The notes under the pieces: model-generated | Seen by the model: the letters and a program-made list of their open reading frames with translations, nothing else | What the model was told of the DNA's origin: nothing | Database searches by the model: none | From: Daucus carota subsp. sativus | Lineage: Eukaryota > Streptophyta > Magnoliopsida > Apiales > Apiaceae | Direction of reading: 5' to 3' | Length of the DNA: 64,000 nucleotides | NCBI RefSeq assembly: GCF_001625215.2 | Contig: NC_030386.2 | Span: 23,096,545-23,160,544, forward strand | Shown: positions 1 to 12,292 of the stretch, one piece after another | Layout: each line of letters begins with the position of its first letter | How positions within the stretch are numbered: position 1 is the stretch's first letter | Made by a program: the position numbers and the translations under genes

Positions 1-367
1 GATAATTATGTTATCATGTGAGATTTTTTCCGTTTTTAACTTGTTCTTTATTTTTCAATTTAATGTATAATCCAAATTGCCCTGATTTATTTATTTTTTT
101 GGTAAACATGGGCTACCCCTTGTAAAATTTTATACCAAGAAAAGAGAATTTACAACGAGAGGACTCCTCTCAAATTAAAATCTCGAAAAACACATCTCAA
201 AGAGGGAGTGCCAATAGAAACTCAAATAACAAAATTTCTAACGGAGAAAAGAAGTTTTTGACTCGAGTTATGTTGAGCTTTATCTCAGTTAAACTCAAAA
301 TCGAGTTACCGATCAAATTAATCGAATTTTAGTTAACATATTCCAACAATTAACTATTAAACAAATA

Positions 368-429
<62 letters not shown>

Positions 430-2003
430 TATATATATATAAAATAAAAAAAAGTCCATTAGATATCGATAAACTCCGATCATAAGGTAACAACAGGGTA
501 TTCAACAGTTTATCGACGTGTTAGGTATCTACTCATTATAATAATAGCATGGACTTGGATGGTATTAAATATATATGAATAATAATCGTATCCTGATCTG
601 AATTAGAGATTTCGGAATTGGAGTTAGGTATTTTAGAAAAGTATTCTGATTTAGATATATTTAAGATGACTATATATAAATGATCATATTTTCTCTATCA
701 TTTGTGTTCAAGATGTAGACTTGAGTATTACTTAAGTGCGGATGCTTGAGTATGTTAAGCTTGATTGATTGTATTATTGATACGAATTTGAATCTCGTAT
801 TTATAATCCCTAATACCACCGACTGATATCACTAACTGATAATTAATTGATAATTAGTAAAACACGCTGATGAGTAAGATATATAAATATATAGTGATTT
901 ACTTGAAAAAGAGGGGGTAGGAAAGAAAAAGGGAGGGAAAAATAATAAGTATCAACAAGTATTATGTTTATCTTAACTATATGGTTGCCTCTTGGAAAAA
1001 AAAACAAACTATATGGTCACCTCTTATTATGAGTATTCGAACTTATCTCTTTTTAATGATCGTAGCACATGAACATATTAAATTAATTTTCATTATCCTG
1101 CTATTTCATGGGTTTGCTTATATGATTCACTCAAACGCGCTTATAATTTTTATTGTTTATAAACACATTTTATTATGTTTAATCGAAAAACACGCTGAAA
1201 AATTGCAATATAAACCTCTTTCATATGCAATTTTTACAGTGTCAAGCTATATGGAAATTTGTCAGTTATGTTGAATCAGTTATCATGGATATTATTAGTT
1301 TATTGTAAAAAATATATCTAAAAATTCAATAAAATTAATATTTTATTAAAAAAATTCAAAATTTGAACTATTAATCAAAATATACTATGTAGAAAATAAT
1401 TTATGAATGACGGGCCCGTGCCTCGCACGGGCTTTTACGCCAGTTAGTATATAATTATAAACACCCTCTGCCTCGACAAGAACACGTCACCCTAACAACC
1501 TTGTTCTGATTGAACCGGATAATGTACGGAAGATTTAAAGAGCTAGAACCTTTACAAAGAAAAAAAATCGAAAATGATTTTGTATAAATGTTCGAATAAA
1601 ACTTCCACCCCACGTACCTATCTAGACAAAGATAATAGGAAGTATTGTTATGTTATAGAACAACGAAAGTACATGTTGTTTAAGAAAATATTGAATTTAA
1701 TTTCAATTACAAGAAAAGAGTTAGTAAATATAAATTCATTTTATTAGATCGAAAAAAGGCTAATAATTTATATTTGATGAAGCAGGGGAATATAATTTAT
1801 AATCTATAATTAGCAAAGAGTAGCTTTACAATTTCTACTATTTTCAAAGGAGCGAAATTTGCAAATCACACTAAAAGACAATACTTAAAAAACCCGCAAC
1901 ACTAGTTATTTCCCCAAGGGAAACATGCTTACTTATCCACACACTGTATAAGAATCTACTATTACAGCATATACGTACGGATGATGTCCACATCTGACCA
2001 AAA
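1..2003. other. AT-rich intergenic stretch, no gene seen
   Basis: No reading frame here looks like a real protein. The stretch holds a long (AT)n/(AC)n microsatellite (about 370-440) and one GC-rich hairpin at 1414-1432 (8-bp stem, 3-base loop), which resembles the 3' hairpins of the Helitrons further right. Its tail reads TTAG rather than CTAG, so I do not call an element from it. Confidence 0.6.
371..440. repeat. (AT)n/(AC)n microsatellite
   Basis: An almost pure AT dinucleotide run is followed by a short AC run and a second AT run. It is simple-sequence DNA with no sign of function and is likely length-variable. Confidence 0.9.
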
Positions 2004-2921
2004 TCAAACCATAGTTCTACAGGTAGATGTTTTTGGGTCCCACATTGCCGGAACCAAAAATCTCCTCCCGTTCACCCCATGCACATTATAGCTCGCCCCG
2101 CTACTCTTATCCACCAGCACTTTTCCCGGGTAACCCGGGTACGCACCCGACCCGAACACCCCCGTACACGCAGACACCGCTTCCAACGGAGCCGTGGCCG
2201 GACCCTGAAAATACCCGTTATTATACGGGTTCGTCACGGTTCCCGCCAAAACCGTCGCCAAATTAATAATCATTCCGTCAACTCCGACGTCGCCGTTTGG
2301 TGCAACTAACGGCGGAGTTTGAGGCCCATATATCGGTTGGTGAAACGGCCATGCACACTGACCCGGGCACTGGGTCTCCGAGTTACCCACCCAAGCGTAA
2401 GCAAGTCGGGTCGACCCGGTTTTCATTCGGGTCGAACCGTGGGTACCGCACCGGCTCATGCAGAACCCCTCAACGGCCACGTCTTTCGCCGTCAAGACCA
2501 CGTTGACAGAGCGTAACGTATTGGCTTTAGAAGCTAATAGTATGAGATGTTGCGTTTTCAAGGACTTCCCGAGAGAGTATTTCTCGTCGAGAGTTTGCGT
2601 TCCGACAACGACGGTGGAGGCGCCGCCGTGGTAATTCTCGGTGGTTCTCCACCATGAGGCGGCGGAGGGTGGAGGAGAACGGTGGACGGAGCTGAGAGAG
2701 GTGAGATAGTCGACGATGATGGAGCGTTGAGTAGGAGTGAAGGTGCCGTACCACACGAGATTAATTGCTATTTTTCCTTTGAGAAGTGCGCCGTTATGGT
2801 ATTTGAGAGTGAGTGGTTGTTCTTGGACTAGAGCTGTGAGTTTTCGAGAAGAAGCTGAGGTGGGTTTAGCAGTGGCGACGAGGAAAATGAGGAGGATGGC
2901 AAAAGTGTAAATAGAGGCCAT
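2004..2921 (-). CDS. EXORDIUM-like / phosphate-induced protein 1 family, secreted
   Basis: An intronless 305-aa protein of the EXORDIUM/PHI-1 family, apoplastic proteins linked to brassinosteroid-promoted growth and to carbon or phosphate status. The frame is open 64 codons further upstream, but the start at 2921 ([11 protein letters not shown]) is preferred: it begins a typical signal peptide (hydrophobic core about residues 4-17, cleavage near 24-26), and a TATA box lies 66-73 bp upstream, which would make the longer N-terminus untranscribed. Family landmarks seen are [11 protein letters not shown] near the mature N-terminus, INLVWYG, a Cys-containing centre (GFCMSRCG, then CPGQCAWPF), [10 protein letters not shown], and the C-terminal [23 protein letters not shown]. 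The length is normal for the family and no break is visible. It is alone, with no related neighbour. Family assignment is firm; which EXO/EXL paralogue it is cannot be said. Confidence 0.93.
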   Translation of the reverse strand: MASIYTFAILLIFLVATAKPTSASSRKLTALVQEQPLTLKYHNGALLKGKIAINLVWYGTFTPTQRSIIVDYLTSLSSVHRSPPPSAASWWRTTENYHGGASTVVVGTQTLDEKYSLGKSLKTQHLILLASKANTLRSVNVVLTAKDVAVEGFCMSRCGTHGSTRMKTGSTRLAYAWVGNSETQCPGQCAWPFHQPIYGPQTPPLVAPNGDVGVDGMIINLATVLAGTVTNPYNNGYFQGPATAPLEAVSACTGVFGSGAYPGYPGKVLVDKSSGASYNVHGVNGRRFLVPAMWDPKTSTCRTMV

Positions 2922-2986
2922 GTTGAGGGTAGTGGAGGAGAAATATTTGATGTTTTTGGGTGTGAATGAGTGAGATATGGAGGGTG

Positions 2987-2994
2987 TATTTATA
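2987..2994 (-). promoter_or_regulatory. TATA box of the EXORDIUM-like gene
   Basis: TATAAATA on the minus strand, 66-73 bp upstream of the ATG at 2921. It predicts a 5' leader of roughly 35-40 bases and supports that start over the upstream ATG at 3113. Confidence 0.7.
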
Positions 2995-3113
2995 GAAGGG
3001 GGAGTTTTGTTTGTTATTGATGACTTAATAGGCATGAGATGGAGTCCAGAGGATGCCAGGTTGGAACGAGGCTTTTGGCTGATGATGTGGATGGTCTGCA
3101 TGGTTTGGAACAA

Positions 3114-4042
3114 CGTCGGCGTGTTCGCTGATTATAGGCGCAACTACAAATGATTCTGGCTTGGAGTTGGAGGACATACATGTAATAAAACAAACAGCTG
3201 CAATGAAAGTACAGTATTCGTATGGATTGCAGGTACAGCATTTGTTTGCAGCATCATTAAGTTCGTGTTCACTTTCGGAATATCATTTTTTTAAATAGCA
3301 TTATTAACAGATAAGCATTTAAAATCAGAAAGCAAGTGTGCTATGGTCAGTCGGTCACCCAAGTCATGTATCACTCCTGAGTCCTGACTTTCAACCTGTT
3401 TTTTCAATAATCAAATGTTTTGCAAGATGTCTTTGTGACTTGCAAAACATTTGTTTAAGTGAATTGTGTTGACCCAGCTGAGAAGGGGAGACCCCAGTTT
3501 ACTGGGTGTAGTTAAATACTCGGTGACTGGATGATTTTCTTCATCAAATGGCCACTTCTGCCGAGTTCTATTTTGGCTGCTGCATTCAAAGACCGCCAAT
3601 ATTCTGAATTTTGGTAAAACTACCACCCTATAAGATTTTTGAATCGCAACAATTATTTGATCAATTTCTAGTTTTAGGAAAAATCTTAAGAAGCCCCAGA
3701 AGTCGTAATCTCGATAATTTGACAATCACCTTATTTATGTAGAGATTGAGGTCTAGCGTTTTACACGTTTCTGGCCCCCAGCACGCCTTTCCGCTGTCGA
3801 TTAAGGGTATTCGATAAAATATTATTAGGTTGTGTTTACTTGGATCGAGAAAAGAATAAAAAAATAATGATTAAATATGAATAATGGAATAAGTTTAAAT
3901 TTTTTATAATATACACTTTGGAAGGAAATATGTCCACTTCTCTTTCAAATATGTAGGTTAGATTTTAGTTAAAATTAATGATTGAAAAAATAAAAATTAT
4001 AGATTTTTCCCCTCATAACCTCCTATTTAAAATACGGTCTTT
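3114..4042. other. Intergenic, upstream of the EXORDIUM-like gene
   Basis: The upstream flank of the EXORDIUM-like gene. A 104-codon minus-strand frame at 3411-3725 has no recognisable domain and no promoter in view; I see no supported gene. Confidence 0.5.
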
Positions 4043-4214
4043 CTAATGTGTGCCCAAGGGCACACATTAAACACTAAATTCTGTAAAAATGGCTTGTTTT
4101 GATTGGTGGAGTTGATGTGAATGCAGGGAGGCCATTATCATTTATTGTTCATCCACCAATCAAAATGAGTTATTTTTATTGGAGTTAGAGACTATTGTGT
4201 GCCCTTGGGCACAC
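4043..4214. mobile_element. MITE-like inverted repeat with palindromic ends
   Basis: Both ends carry the self-complementary sequence GTGTGCCCAAGGGCACAC or its complement (about 4046-4067 and 4196-4213), separated by roughly 130 bp that contain an internal inverted repeat (CCAATCAAAA near 4150 against TTTTGATTGG near 4096). The shape is that of a miniature inverted-repeat element. I could not identify a clear target duplication, so the superfamily is open. Confidence 0.6.
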
Positions 4215-5318
4215 CATAGAAAATCCGTTTAAAATATATTTCACCCCCCTGTGTTCCATCTAAATGAACATGATCATAAATTTTTTTGCAAATTTTAAAT
4301 GAAGAATCAGGAAGTATGTGATCTGACGTGGAAATGATCTCGCTTTTGACCACGAAACTGGTACTTCCTCCACTAGTGAACACTTCTCTGCTTCTCTTAC
4401 GAGAGTCCATTGTTTGTAATAGGAACAAGTTTAGTCCCGCACCTGTTACTTTCTTATCTTTTAAATGTTACCCGTAAAAACCCAACATCCTATGTATGTT
4501 GTTAATTAGATCTTAAAAATATTAATCTAAGTTAATCACGTCTTACGTGACTTGTCACTTCAGTTTCCATCGATGTGATAGTGCTATTAACATCATAAAC
4601 CTCTGGTTATGGCTTCAAACAATAATGCAATCTGAAATTATATGAGCAGTTCCGGTCCCTGTCATGAAAGCATGCATGTATTTCCAACTCTGATTTAAAA
4701 AGTGACTTAAATCCATAGTTCTATTTGTGGGTCTTCAGCAATAAATTATTGTTTACATTTTAATTCATGTCTCATAAAATTGAACTACTCTTGCGTATAC
4801 GAAGCTCCCTTAAAAAAAATGGTTCTATACATCCTCGCTCATGTGAGCATATCAGTAGACAGTAGTGCAGTTATACAAGTACAGTTCATTTCTCCCTTAT
4901 TTGTCAAAGGGTAAGTAAGCTCTAAATAATTAGGGGTCAGTGGGTCACCACCATCAGAGATGTTAAGCAATAGTAATTTGTTACAAGTGAACTGCTAATA
5001 ATTGTTGGTCTCTGCTGAACTTTTCTTGTTTGTAGATAACATAGTTTAACACTACTTCCACAAATTCCAGTCTTATAATGTGTTACAACTGCGGAAATTC
5101 ATATGTTTGCTTTATTTAAATCTTCGCCTAATTAGTTTAATTAATACTTCCTCTATTAACTCCATATCTGTGACGAGGGAGTAGTCCTGTATGAACTTGA
5201 ATTATACAGGTTCACTGGTTGAGCCGATCAGGTAGGTAGTGAAAATTAGACGGAGTGGTGAATCAAGTATAGCAACAGTAGCTGGCCTAACGTGCAGGGG
5301 TGAATTGTAGGACTAGTA
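4215..5318. other. Intergenic, no gene seen
   Basis: AT-rich sequence without a supported coding region. The 78-codon minus-strand frame at 4192-4428 overlaps the MITE end and resembles nothing recognisable. Confidence 0.5.
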
Positions 5319-5630
5319 CTCCCTCCGTCCATTCGATTATATACAGTTTCCTTTTTGGGACGTCCCACCAATTGTATACATACCAAAAATAGTAAGTTTT
5401 TATAATATAAAAACTTAACTACACCCACTACCTTCTTCCACTACACCCACTTTATACATTAAATATTAGTAGGTCCCACAATTTTACTCTCACTACACTC
5501 ATTTTACCCATTAAATATTAATGATTCCCACCACTTCACCCACTTTTCTTATTTTTCATTACTAAATTACACTTTTTTTTAACCTCCGTGCCCCTCCCCA
5601 TATGTATACTACTCACCGGGACGGAGGAAG
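5319..5630. mobile_element. Stowaway-like MITE (Tc1/mariner)
   Basis: The left end CTCCCTCCGTCC and right end GGACGGAGGAAG are inverted repeats typical of Stowaway elements, and each end is flanked by a TA dinucleotide (5317-5318, 5631-5632), the expected target duplication. The 312-bp interior is AT-rich and non-coding. It is one of several CTCCCTCCGT elements here (see 9516, 15490, 17867, 37680 and the remnant at 43978). Confidence 0.85.
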
Positions 5631-6342
5631 TAGGTTTTTAGAAACCTGTCTTGTCACTTTGCAGGGGGAGGACATATAAATTAGGTACGGATGTTCACTA
5701 ATCATATCCTGATTCCTATGTAATTAATAATCCGTCTACCTTTCTTTTATTTTCCGATGTCTTGTCACTATCGTCAATCTCATTAAGATTATCCCACTAA
5801 TATAATCAGAATAAATAATACTAAAAGATGGATCATGCAATGCATTGAATCGGAGGCTCACATGTCATAGGCTCATAGCCCATCCTGCAGCCAGCCCTGC
5901 CTCCTAGTCCGATCCATAATGCAGGTTATTAGGATAGAGTAGTTGTTAGCTGATGTGGTTAGAAACCTTTTTTAATTTTGTTGTGCACTTCACTTAATTT
6001 ATTCTTATTGGTTATTTTTCCTGTTTCAGTTTATATGTTCATTTTTAAAAAAAAATTTGGTTGTCCATTTCGACTTTTAATGTAAAATTATATTTTCAAA
6101 ATCATTTCTAATTCACATATCTCTTATTATATTTCTTAATTAATCTCATTCTACATATTATGGTCATTTAATATAGTTAATTTGTGAATATTCACTTTTT
6201 TGAATAATGTAATTTTTTGAAAATGGATATCTAATTTCAAACGGAGTCTTAACTCCATAATGGGGAGGCTGATGCATGAATTTGAGTTCTCCTCCTAACT
6301 TCCATTTTCTATATAACTTTTGTGAACAATTCAAAACATTGA
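5631..6342. other. Intergenic, no gene seen
   Basis: AT-rich, non-coding, with no repeat boundary that I can define. Confidence 0.4.
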
Positions 6343-7259
6343 AAAATGCTGAGTACTCCAAAAATTTCCCCCAAATCTATGTGGCAATGCGTGATTGGTT
6401 ACACTCAAACTAATGAGACCTCCTGCATACATAAGGGTGTACACGGTTCGGGTTGGCCGGTTTACCGGAATTTAACAATTCAACCCAATTAAATCGGGTT
6501 ATCAAAATTTCAAACCAACCCGAACCGTGTAAAACCTAAAACCAAACCAATTTGTAGTGTTTCGGTTTGGATTAGTTTAGATCGGTTAGTCGGTTTACTA
6601 ATATATATATATATAAAAAAATTGAACAGATGCTCAACTCTCCTATGCATACTAGTATAATCATATCAGACTACTAGATAAAACTGAAACATGTACGGCT
6701 AATAATTTATATATTTCATAATAAATTTTCTGATATATACAGGTTAAGAAATTTTACTTTTGGATGTCCCCTTGGATGTTTTAGTATGTGTCTTAGGTTG
6801 TTCTGGTAGTAGTATGCAGAGTCTGTGTAATAAACTAATAGGTTATAGTAATGGCTCCTATGTTGTTTGGTCGTTGATGTAGTTACTTTCTTCTAAGAGA
6901 TGGTTTTAATAAATAAATTTTGCTTATAAAAAAATATATTTGAGGTGCTGGGCTATGCATATATATAATATTTAAAATATTTTATTTTTTATTCGGGTTG
7001 GTTTGGTTCGGCCAAAAAAAACTCAAACCCGTAACCAACCCAATTAAATCGGGTTTATATTTTTTTAAACCAAATACATATCGGGTTCAAAAAATTCGGG
7101 TTGGTTCGGTCAAAAAGTGATCGGTTCGGATTGGTTTGATCGGTTTTACCAAATCATGTACACCCCTATGTATACATATAAATCATCCAACTTAAATCTG
7201 TCATAAATTCGTCACGCATTTGAGAAAAGAATTTTGAGACAAATTTTGGGATCCCTGAC
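6343..7259. mobile_element. GCTAGGGACYCC-type MITE, split by a hAT-like insertion
   Basis: The left part (6343-6432: TGAGTACTCCAAAAATTTCCC, then ATGTGGCAA and GATTGGTTACACTCA) and right part (7170-7259: CGTCACGCATTTGAG, then AATTTTGGGATCCCTGAC) are the two ends of the short inverted-repeat family also present intact at 9051-9240 and 54693-54885. The gap is filled exactly by the hAT-like element at 6433-7169, so this copy is the older of the two. Confidence 0.7.
6433..7169. mobile_element. hAT-like non-autonomous element, nested
   Basis: The ends AAGGGTGTACA and TGTACACCCCTAT are inverted repeats, and the flanks GCATACAT (6425-6432) and GTATACAT (7170-7177) form an 8-bp duplication with one mismatch, as hAT transposases make. 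The subterminal regions are packed with GGTTCGGGTTGG-type repeats in opposite orientations. No transposase is present. Confidence 0.75.
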
Positions 7260-7330
7260 ATCATCCGAACATTATTAGGCTGGCCAAATTAATTGTGCCG
7301 ACTAGAGTTGACATTATTTATCTCAAATTA

Positions 7331-7926
7331 GGGGCCGTTTGGTTTGACTGATGGAAACGGAAAGGAATTCAGAAAGGGAAAGGAACAGAAAGGAAAGGAT
7401 TGGTACTGAATTGTATTACCTGTTTGATTTTGATCCGGAAACGGAATGAAAAATTATATGATTATCTTTATATTTGATTTTTCAGAGATTAAATAATATC
7501 AAAAGACTCAAATATATTTATGTTTATAATAATATAATTTATTTATATTTTTCAAATTTTTATACAATTTATTATTTAAAAATGTCATTAATGTTTTAAA
7601 TACCTTGACTTATAAATTATATCAAAATTATGTTTTATATATAAATACTAAATTAAAATTTATTTTTATTTTTTTAATATATTTTAAATATTAGTTATAA
7701 TTTTAATGAATTAGGAAATAAATTATAAATGAAAATGAAAAAAATAATCAAAGGGAAAGGAAATACCTAGTGGGGGGTGGGGAATGGAGTTTGGAGGATA
7801 TTGGGTAAACCCAAAACTGAAAAGAGGGAAAAAGAATGATACTTTTTACAAAACAAACACCAACTAAGGGAATCAGCCTTCATGTTTCCCTTTCCCTTTC
7901 TTAACTACCCCCAACCAAACGGCCCC
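7331..7926. mobile_element. Harbinger/Tourist-like MITE
   Basis: The ends GGGGCCGTTTGGTT and AACCAAACGGCCCC are perfect inverted repeats, flanked by TTA on both sides (7328-7330, 7927-7929), the 3-bp duplication of PIF/Harbinger elements. The 596-bp interior is AT-rich and non-coding. Confidence 0.88.
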
Positions 7927-8069
7927 TTAAAGTAATTAAATGATAGAGCTTAGCTAAAATGACATGATTTTAGGAAATAAAATATTCCATTATCTGATCG
8001 CTCTCAAATATCAATAATTATACAGTACTAATTGATGCTACTAACTCCAACCATGCGTATTAGTAGCAC

Positions 8070-8886
8070 TAGGGGTGAACATGGGTTGGGTTGGGCGGGT
8101 TTTTAGAAAAAAAGACCCAACCCAATTAGTGCGGGTTAATAAAAACTTAACCCATTAACCGGAAAAAATTTATATAACCCAACCCAAATAATTCGGTTTG
8201 GGTCGGATTGGTTTGGGTTAAACTTGCGAAAATAATAATTAATAAAAATTTACTCATTCATCGGGATAGAAAAAAAAAATATACTCACTCGCACGTCGAT
8301 AGCTAGTAACAGTCGGCATACATATATTTATAGTTACTCAGTTTCTATGAATCATTCACTAATATTAGTCGATGCGTAAGTTTTTAATTGAAGAGAGAAG
8401 CCTATTACATTAGTGAAACATTTGAACAATGTTGAAATAATAAGAAATTGTTGTATACACCCTCAGTTACGGATTCTTATTTATAAGTTGTACATCAGTT
8501 CATTAACAGATCATTAACCATGTTCAAATTCCAAAAGTCATCATTTACATTTTATAGTTATCGAGATATTTAAAATTATTCATATTATTATTGTAAATGT
8601 ATAGACACACCCTAGATAAATCAAATTTAGGTTAAAGATTGATCGGGATAAACTTAAGAATGTAAGATAGATATGTAAATATTATACACACACACATATA
8701 TATAATCGGGTTGGGTTGGGTTAGCTAGGGTTAAAATCTGTAAAACTCTGACCCAACCCAATTTTATCGGGTTTTTTAAAAATTAACCCATTTATTTTTC
8801 GGTTTTGAACGGGTCGGGTTAATCGACCTAAAAAAGGGTTGGTTTGGGTTGGGTTAACGGGTTGAACGGGTTTATGTTCACCCCTA
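8070..8886. mobile_element. hAT-like non-autonomous element
   Basis: The terminal repeats TAGGGGTGAACA and TGTTCACCCCTA are perfect, and the 8-bp duplication AGTAGCAC is perfect (8062-8069, 8887-8894). The ends are rich in GGGTTGGGTTGGG motifs in opposite orientation. The 87-codon frame inside its right end is only translated terminal repeat. Confidence 0.92.
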
Positions 8887-9050
8887 AGTAGCACAGAGGG
8901 AATCAAGATAGGCTTCCCTAATACTATGACATATATGAGGATTGAAGAAGCCCGTGTCCGCAGATTGTGAGAGGAAACCAACACAATTATTAATCAATCA
9001 AGTGGGTGTGCTAATTAAGTTTGTTTTTATACACATCTGATCACAAGGAA

Positions 9051-9240
9051 AATGCTAGGGACTCCAAATATTTATCCCAAAATTTTTTCCCAAATGACGT
9101 GGCAAAATCTCATTGGTTGCATTCATTCCCATAATAATGAGCCCCCTGCAGATTCATCAATCACCCAATCAAATTTCGCCACTTGTTAGCCACGTCATTT
9201 GGTAACAAATTTTGGGAAAAAATTTGGGGTCTATAGCATT
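9051..9240. mobile_element. Short palindromic MITE (GCTAGGGACTCC family)
   Basis: The ends AATGCTAGGGACTCC and GGGGTCTATAGCATT are imperfect inverted repeats, with inner arms CCCAAATGACGTGGC and GCCACGTCATTTGG, so the 190-bp unit could fold on itself almost completely. Sister copies lie at 54693-54885 and, split, at 6343-7259. Confidence 0.75.
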
Positions 9241-9515
9241 ACCCCTGATCACAATACATTAGGTGTCGGGAACAAATTAAAAAATCCGTTAATTATGTAA
9301 AGTATTTATATTATTTAAGACATGTACTAATATTATTATAAATTATAATTTTATAATTTAATTTCTAAATTTTTGTTTCTATAAAAACTCAAGTATTGAA
9401 TTTTTATTCTGGATTTTTTTAAAAGTTATATAAATATATTTTATAAAAATTTAAAGATATGTGTCAAATATCCTGTATCAAACTTACATAAATAACCGAG
9501 ACAAAACGGAGGATA

Positions 9516-9817
9516 TTCCCTCCGTCTCAATTTATAGGTCCTTTTGAAAAAAACAAGCATAATAAGAAAATAGTTGATTAGATATAATTTTATCTCATTT
9601 GTCATTGATTAGTACATTGACAGGGGAGAATAGAGTTGAGTTTCAAAAAAATCACAATACATAGAGAGATTTAGTGTATTGGGAAATGAAAAAAATATCG
9701 AGTTTCAAAAAAATCATAATTAATATAGAGATAAATTTGTATTGAGAGAAGGGAGGGACAAGCATTTTAAGACAAATTTTTTTTCCAAAAAGGATCTATA
9801 ATTCGAGACGGAGGGAG
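9516..9817. mobile_element. Stowaway-like MITE
   Basis: The left end TTCCCTCCGTCTC and right end GAGACGGAGGGAG are inverted repeats flanked by TA on both sides (9514-9515, 9818-9819). The 302-bp interior contains two diverged copies of an internal AT-rich segment and no gene. Confidence 0.85.
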
Positions 9818-9997
9818 TAGTATTTTTATTGTTACCCGCCTCGAATGTCTATACTACATTACCTTAAATTTGTCAAATATTAAAGTTGAGGAAGTTAAAC
9901 ATCGATGAAATGGAGGAAGTAATAACAGGATGTAAACGCGTGGCTGTCTCCAACAACTTAACAAGCAAGCACAATTGTCAATCAATACCCAAACCGG

Positions 9998-10900
9998 TAG
10001 GGGTGAACACGGGTCGGGTTGGCCGGGTTGGCGGTAAAAATTCAACCCAACTCAATATAGTCGGTTTATAAAAATTCGAACCCGTTAACCCTTAAAAATA
10101 TTTCCAACCCAACCCTATTATTCATACGTCGGGTTGGGTTGGGTAGGGTCGGATTTATCGGGTTTTATCCGGTCAAACTAAAAACTCGAACAACACAAAA
10201 TTATAAGGGTTGGTTGCGTTGTTTATGTCCCTCCGTTTCTAGTTACTCGTGTTTAAGTGTTTTCAGCTGCTTGTGCTTGAGTATTTCTAGTTGCCAGTTT
10301 CCTTTCAGTTCTTCATTTAGCTTTAGGAGTCATGTCTCAGGGTGTTTAAGCTTCTGTCCTAGTCTGTTCTGCATGCATGTGTTTCTCTTATGTCTTCCTA
10401 CTATAAGGGGAGGTTTGTTTGCTTTAAATTTTAATATAATGCTGCTGTTCAAAAAAAAGAGAATACATACTACTTGGTTATTGAATGTGCTGGTATTACA
10501 GAAGTTAGTCCAGGTATCTAGCAAAGTAGTAGCACTGCTTCTTGTATTAAAAGTTTAACTTGTTACTCTGTCATTAGGTATGGCTCATATAACTCTAAAA
10601 TTTTCAGCATGACTGATAATTGTGGATAATTAGGCTTTTTAGATATGTGATTTAGGTTAAAAGTTTATGAGTTGAGTTACGTTTGGACTGCTATAAATTT
10701 AATATTGAATTAGACTAATCTAAACGGGTTAGGTCGGGTTGGGTGGGGGTTAATAATTTATAAACCCTTACCCAACCCAATCTAATCGGGTTTATAAAAT
10801 TCAAACCCAATTATTTTGCGGTTTCGAACGGTTCGGTTTGATCGGCCGAAATAAGGGACGGTTTGGGTCGGTTTGGCGGGTTAATCGGTTTTTTGTTCAC
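9998..10900. mobile_element. hAT-like element, right end degraded
   Basis: It opens TAGGGGTGAACACGGGTCGGGTTGG-like and closes TTTTGTTCAC, matching the 8070-8886 family, with the same GGGTTGGGTTGGG-rich subterminal zones in opposite orientation. The right terminus has lost its CCCCTA and I see no target duplication. The 139-codon plus-strand frame inside is composed of element sequence and is not a gene call. Confidence 0.65.
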
Positions 10901-12021
10901 GGTATACAAAGTGCAAAGATAAAGTGAGGAAATAGAGGCCCAAATCCTAATCTATAGCCCGCACTAAATATGTGTACTACTATAAAATTAATAAACTACA
11001 CGGGCCCCCAGATAAACACCAAATTTATCCCGAGTCCAAGAAGCATATAACATGAAATTCGCCTTTCATTTGAATTTATTAAGGTCCGAATTCTTGGGCC
11101 TTTTTGTAACAAATCTCGCTCCTATAGTCTTATTACACATACAACGTTGCTCGATCCTCCAACTAAGCCCTCATTTGTCAACACCTGAATGACACCAATC
11201 TGAACCACGTCTCTTGTTCAGATCATTTGGTAAACTCACGTGTAGCTAGACGACACAAGAAAAATTCTGGACGACAACAAATATTGTCTGGACGACTGAG
11301 GCATAAAAAGGAAGCTGAATGGTCCAGGACATGGCTACTGATGCTTTGTACTGCCTGTTTTCCCCCTCCGAGTGCTTTATATTAAAAAGTAAAAACTATC
11401 TATTATTCGTTCTTACTTTTTTCTTTATTAAAAATTAAGAGATACGTATAACAAATTAATTTATGATCAGGATATTAGTTAAAATGATTAATTAAAAGAA
11501 AAACTAAAAATTTATTAGTATTTATTACCTGAAAATATGTGTAAAAATTAAAAATAATTATTATATTTGAATAGAGGAACAAACATACGATATTAGTAAA
11601 TATAATCATTTTAATTGAATTAATCAGGTGTGCATCATTATAATATTAATATAGATGTAAAATAAACTAGCATTGTCATTCAGAAGCTCAAAAATTTATT
11701 TATCAAATGATATCATTCATCCAGCATCCAGATTATAAATCATCCAGAAAATTAATTGTTCAGATTTTATGTGTTCAGATTTAACAAATGACTCCTAAGA
11801 CACTGTGTTGGACTTGTTCTCATGAGATAAACCATAGTAATACACGCTACTTTCTTTTCTGCGAGTAAAATGATGTACCGGTTTTGGAAAGAAGGGTTAA
11901 ATTTATCAACTAGTAGTATTTGAAAATTCAGACTCACATAATATGCACTTTTCAAACGTGTATTCGAGACACTTTTTTATGATCTTGTTATTTATGTGAA
12001 CTGGCTCTTAATAATTTAGCG
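10901..12021. other. Intergenic, no gene seen
   Basis: AT-rich, with no supported frame, RNA gene or bounded repeat. Confidence 0.45.
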
Positions 12022-12284
12022 TAGGGGTGATATTATCTAACACAACTCTAATCCGACTCGAACCCGACCCGAAGACCGCAACCCGATTTAATGAGACAGA
12101 ACCTGAAACTGATCCGAAAATCACCCGACTGACCCGAAATGGACCTGAAATACCTGAAATTAGAATTTCAATTCTAAAAACTTCAATTTTCGGTTGTATT
12201 CAATTTCAAGTGATTTTACCTTGACCCGAAATCGACTTGCTTGCTGATATGATCACGACCTCTGACCCGAAATTGCTACTCCTA
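12022..12284. mobile_element. Short hAT-like MITE
   Basis: The ends TAGGGGTGATATT and TTGCTACTCCTA form an imperfect inverted repeat. The flanks ATTTAGCG (12014-12021) and ATTTAGTG (12285-12292) are an 8-bp duplication with one mismatch. The interior is rich in GACCCGA motifs. No coding capacity. Confidence 0.7.
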
Positions 12285-12292
12285 ATTTAGTG

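Noticed and set aside
981..1274. 97-codon plus-strand frame
   Set aside because: AT-rich, no recognisable domain, no promoter or homologous neighbour; likely chance.
3411..3725. 104-codon minus-strand frame
   Set aside because: Looks somewhat protein-like (WPFDEENHPVTEYL) but matches no family I know and has no supporting signals; repeat-derived translation is as likely.
10139..10558. 139-codon plus-strand frame rich in Ser/Cys/Leu
   Set aside because: It lies wholly inside a hAT-like element and its start codes the terminal GGGTTGGG repeats.
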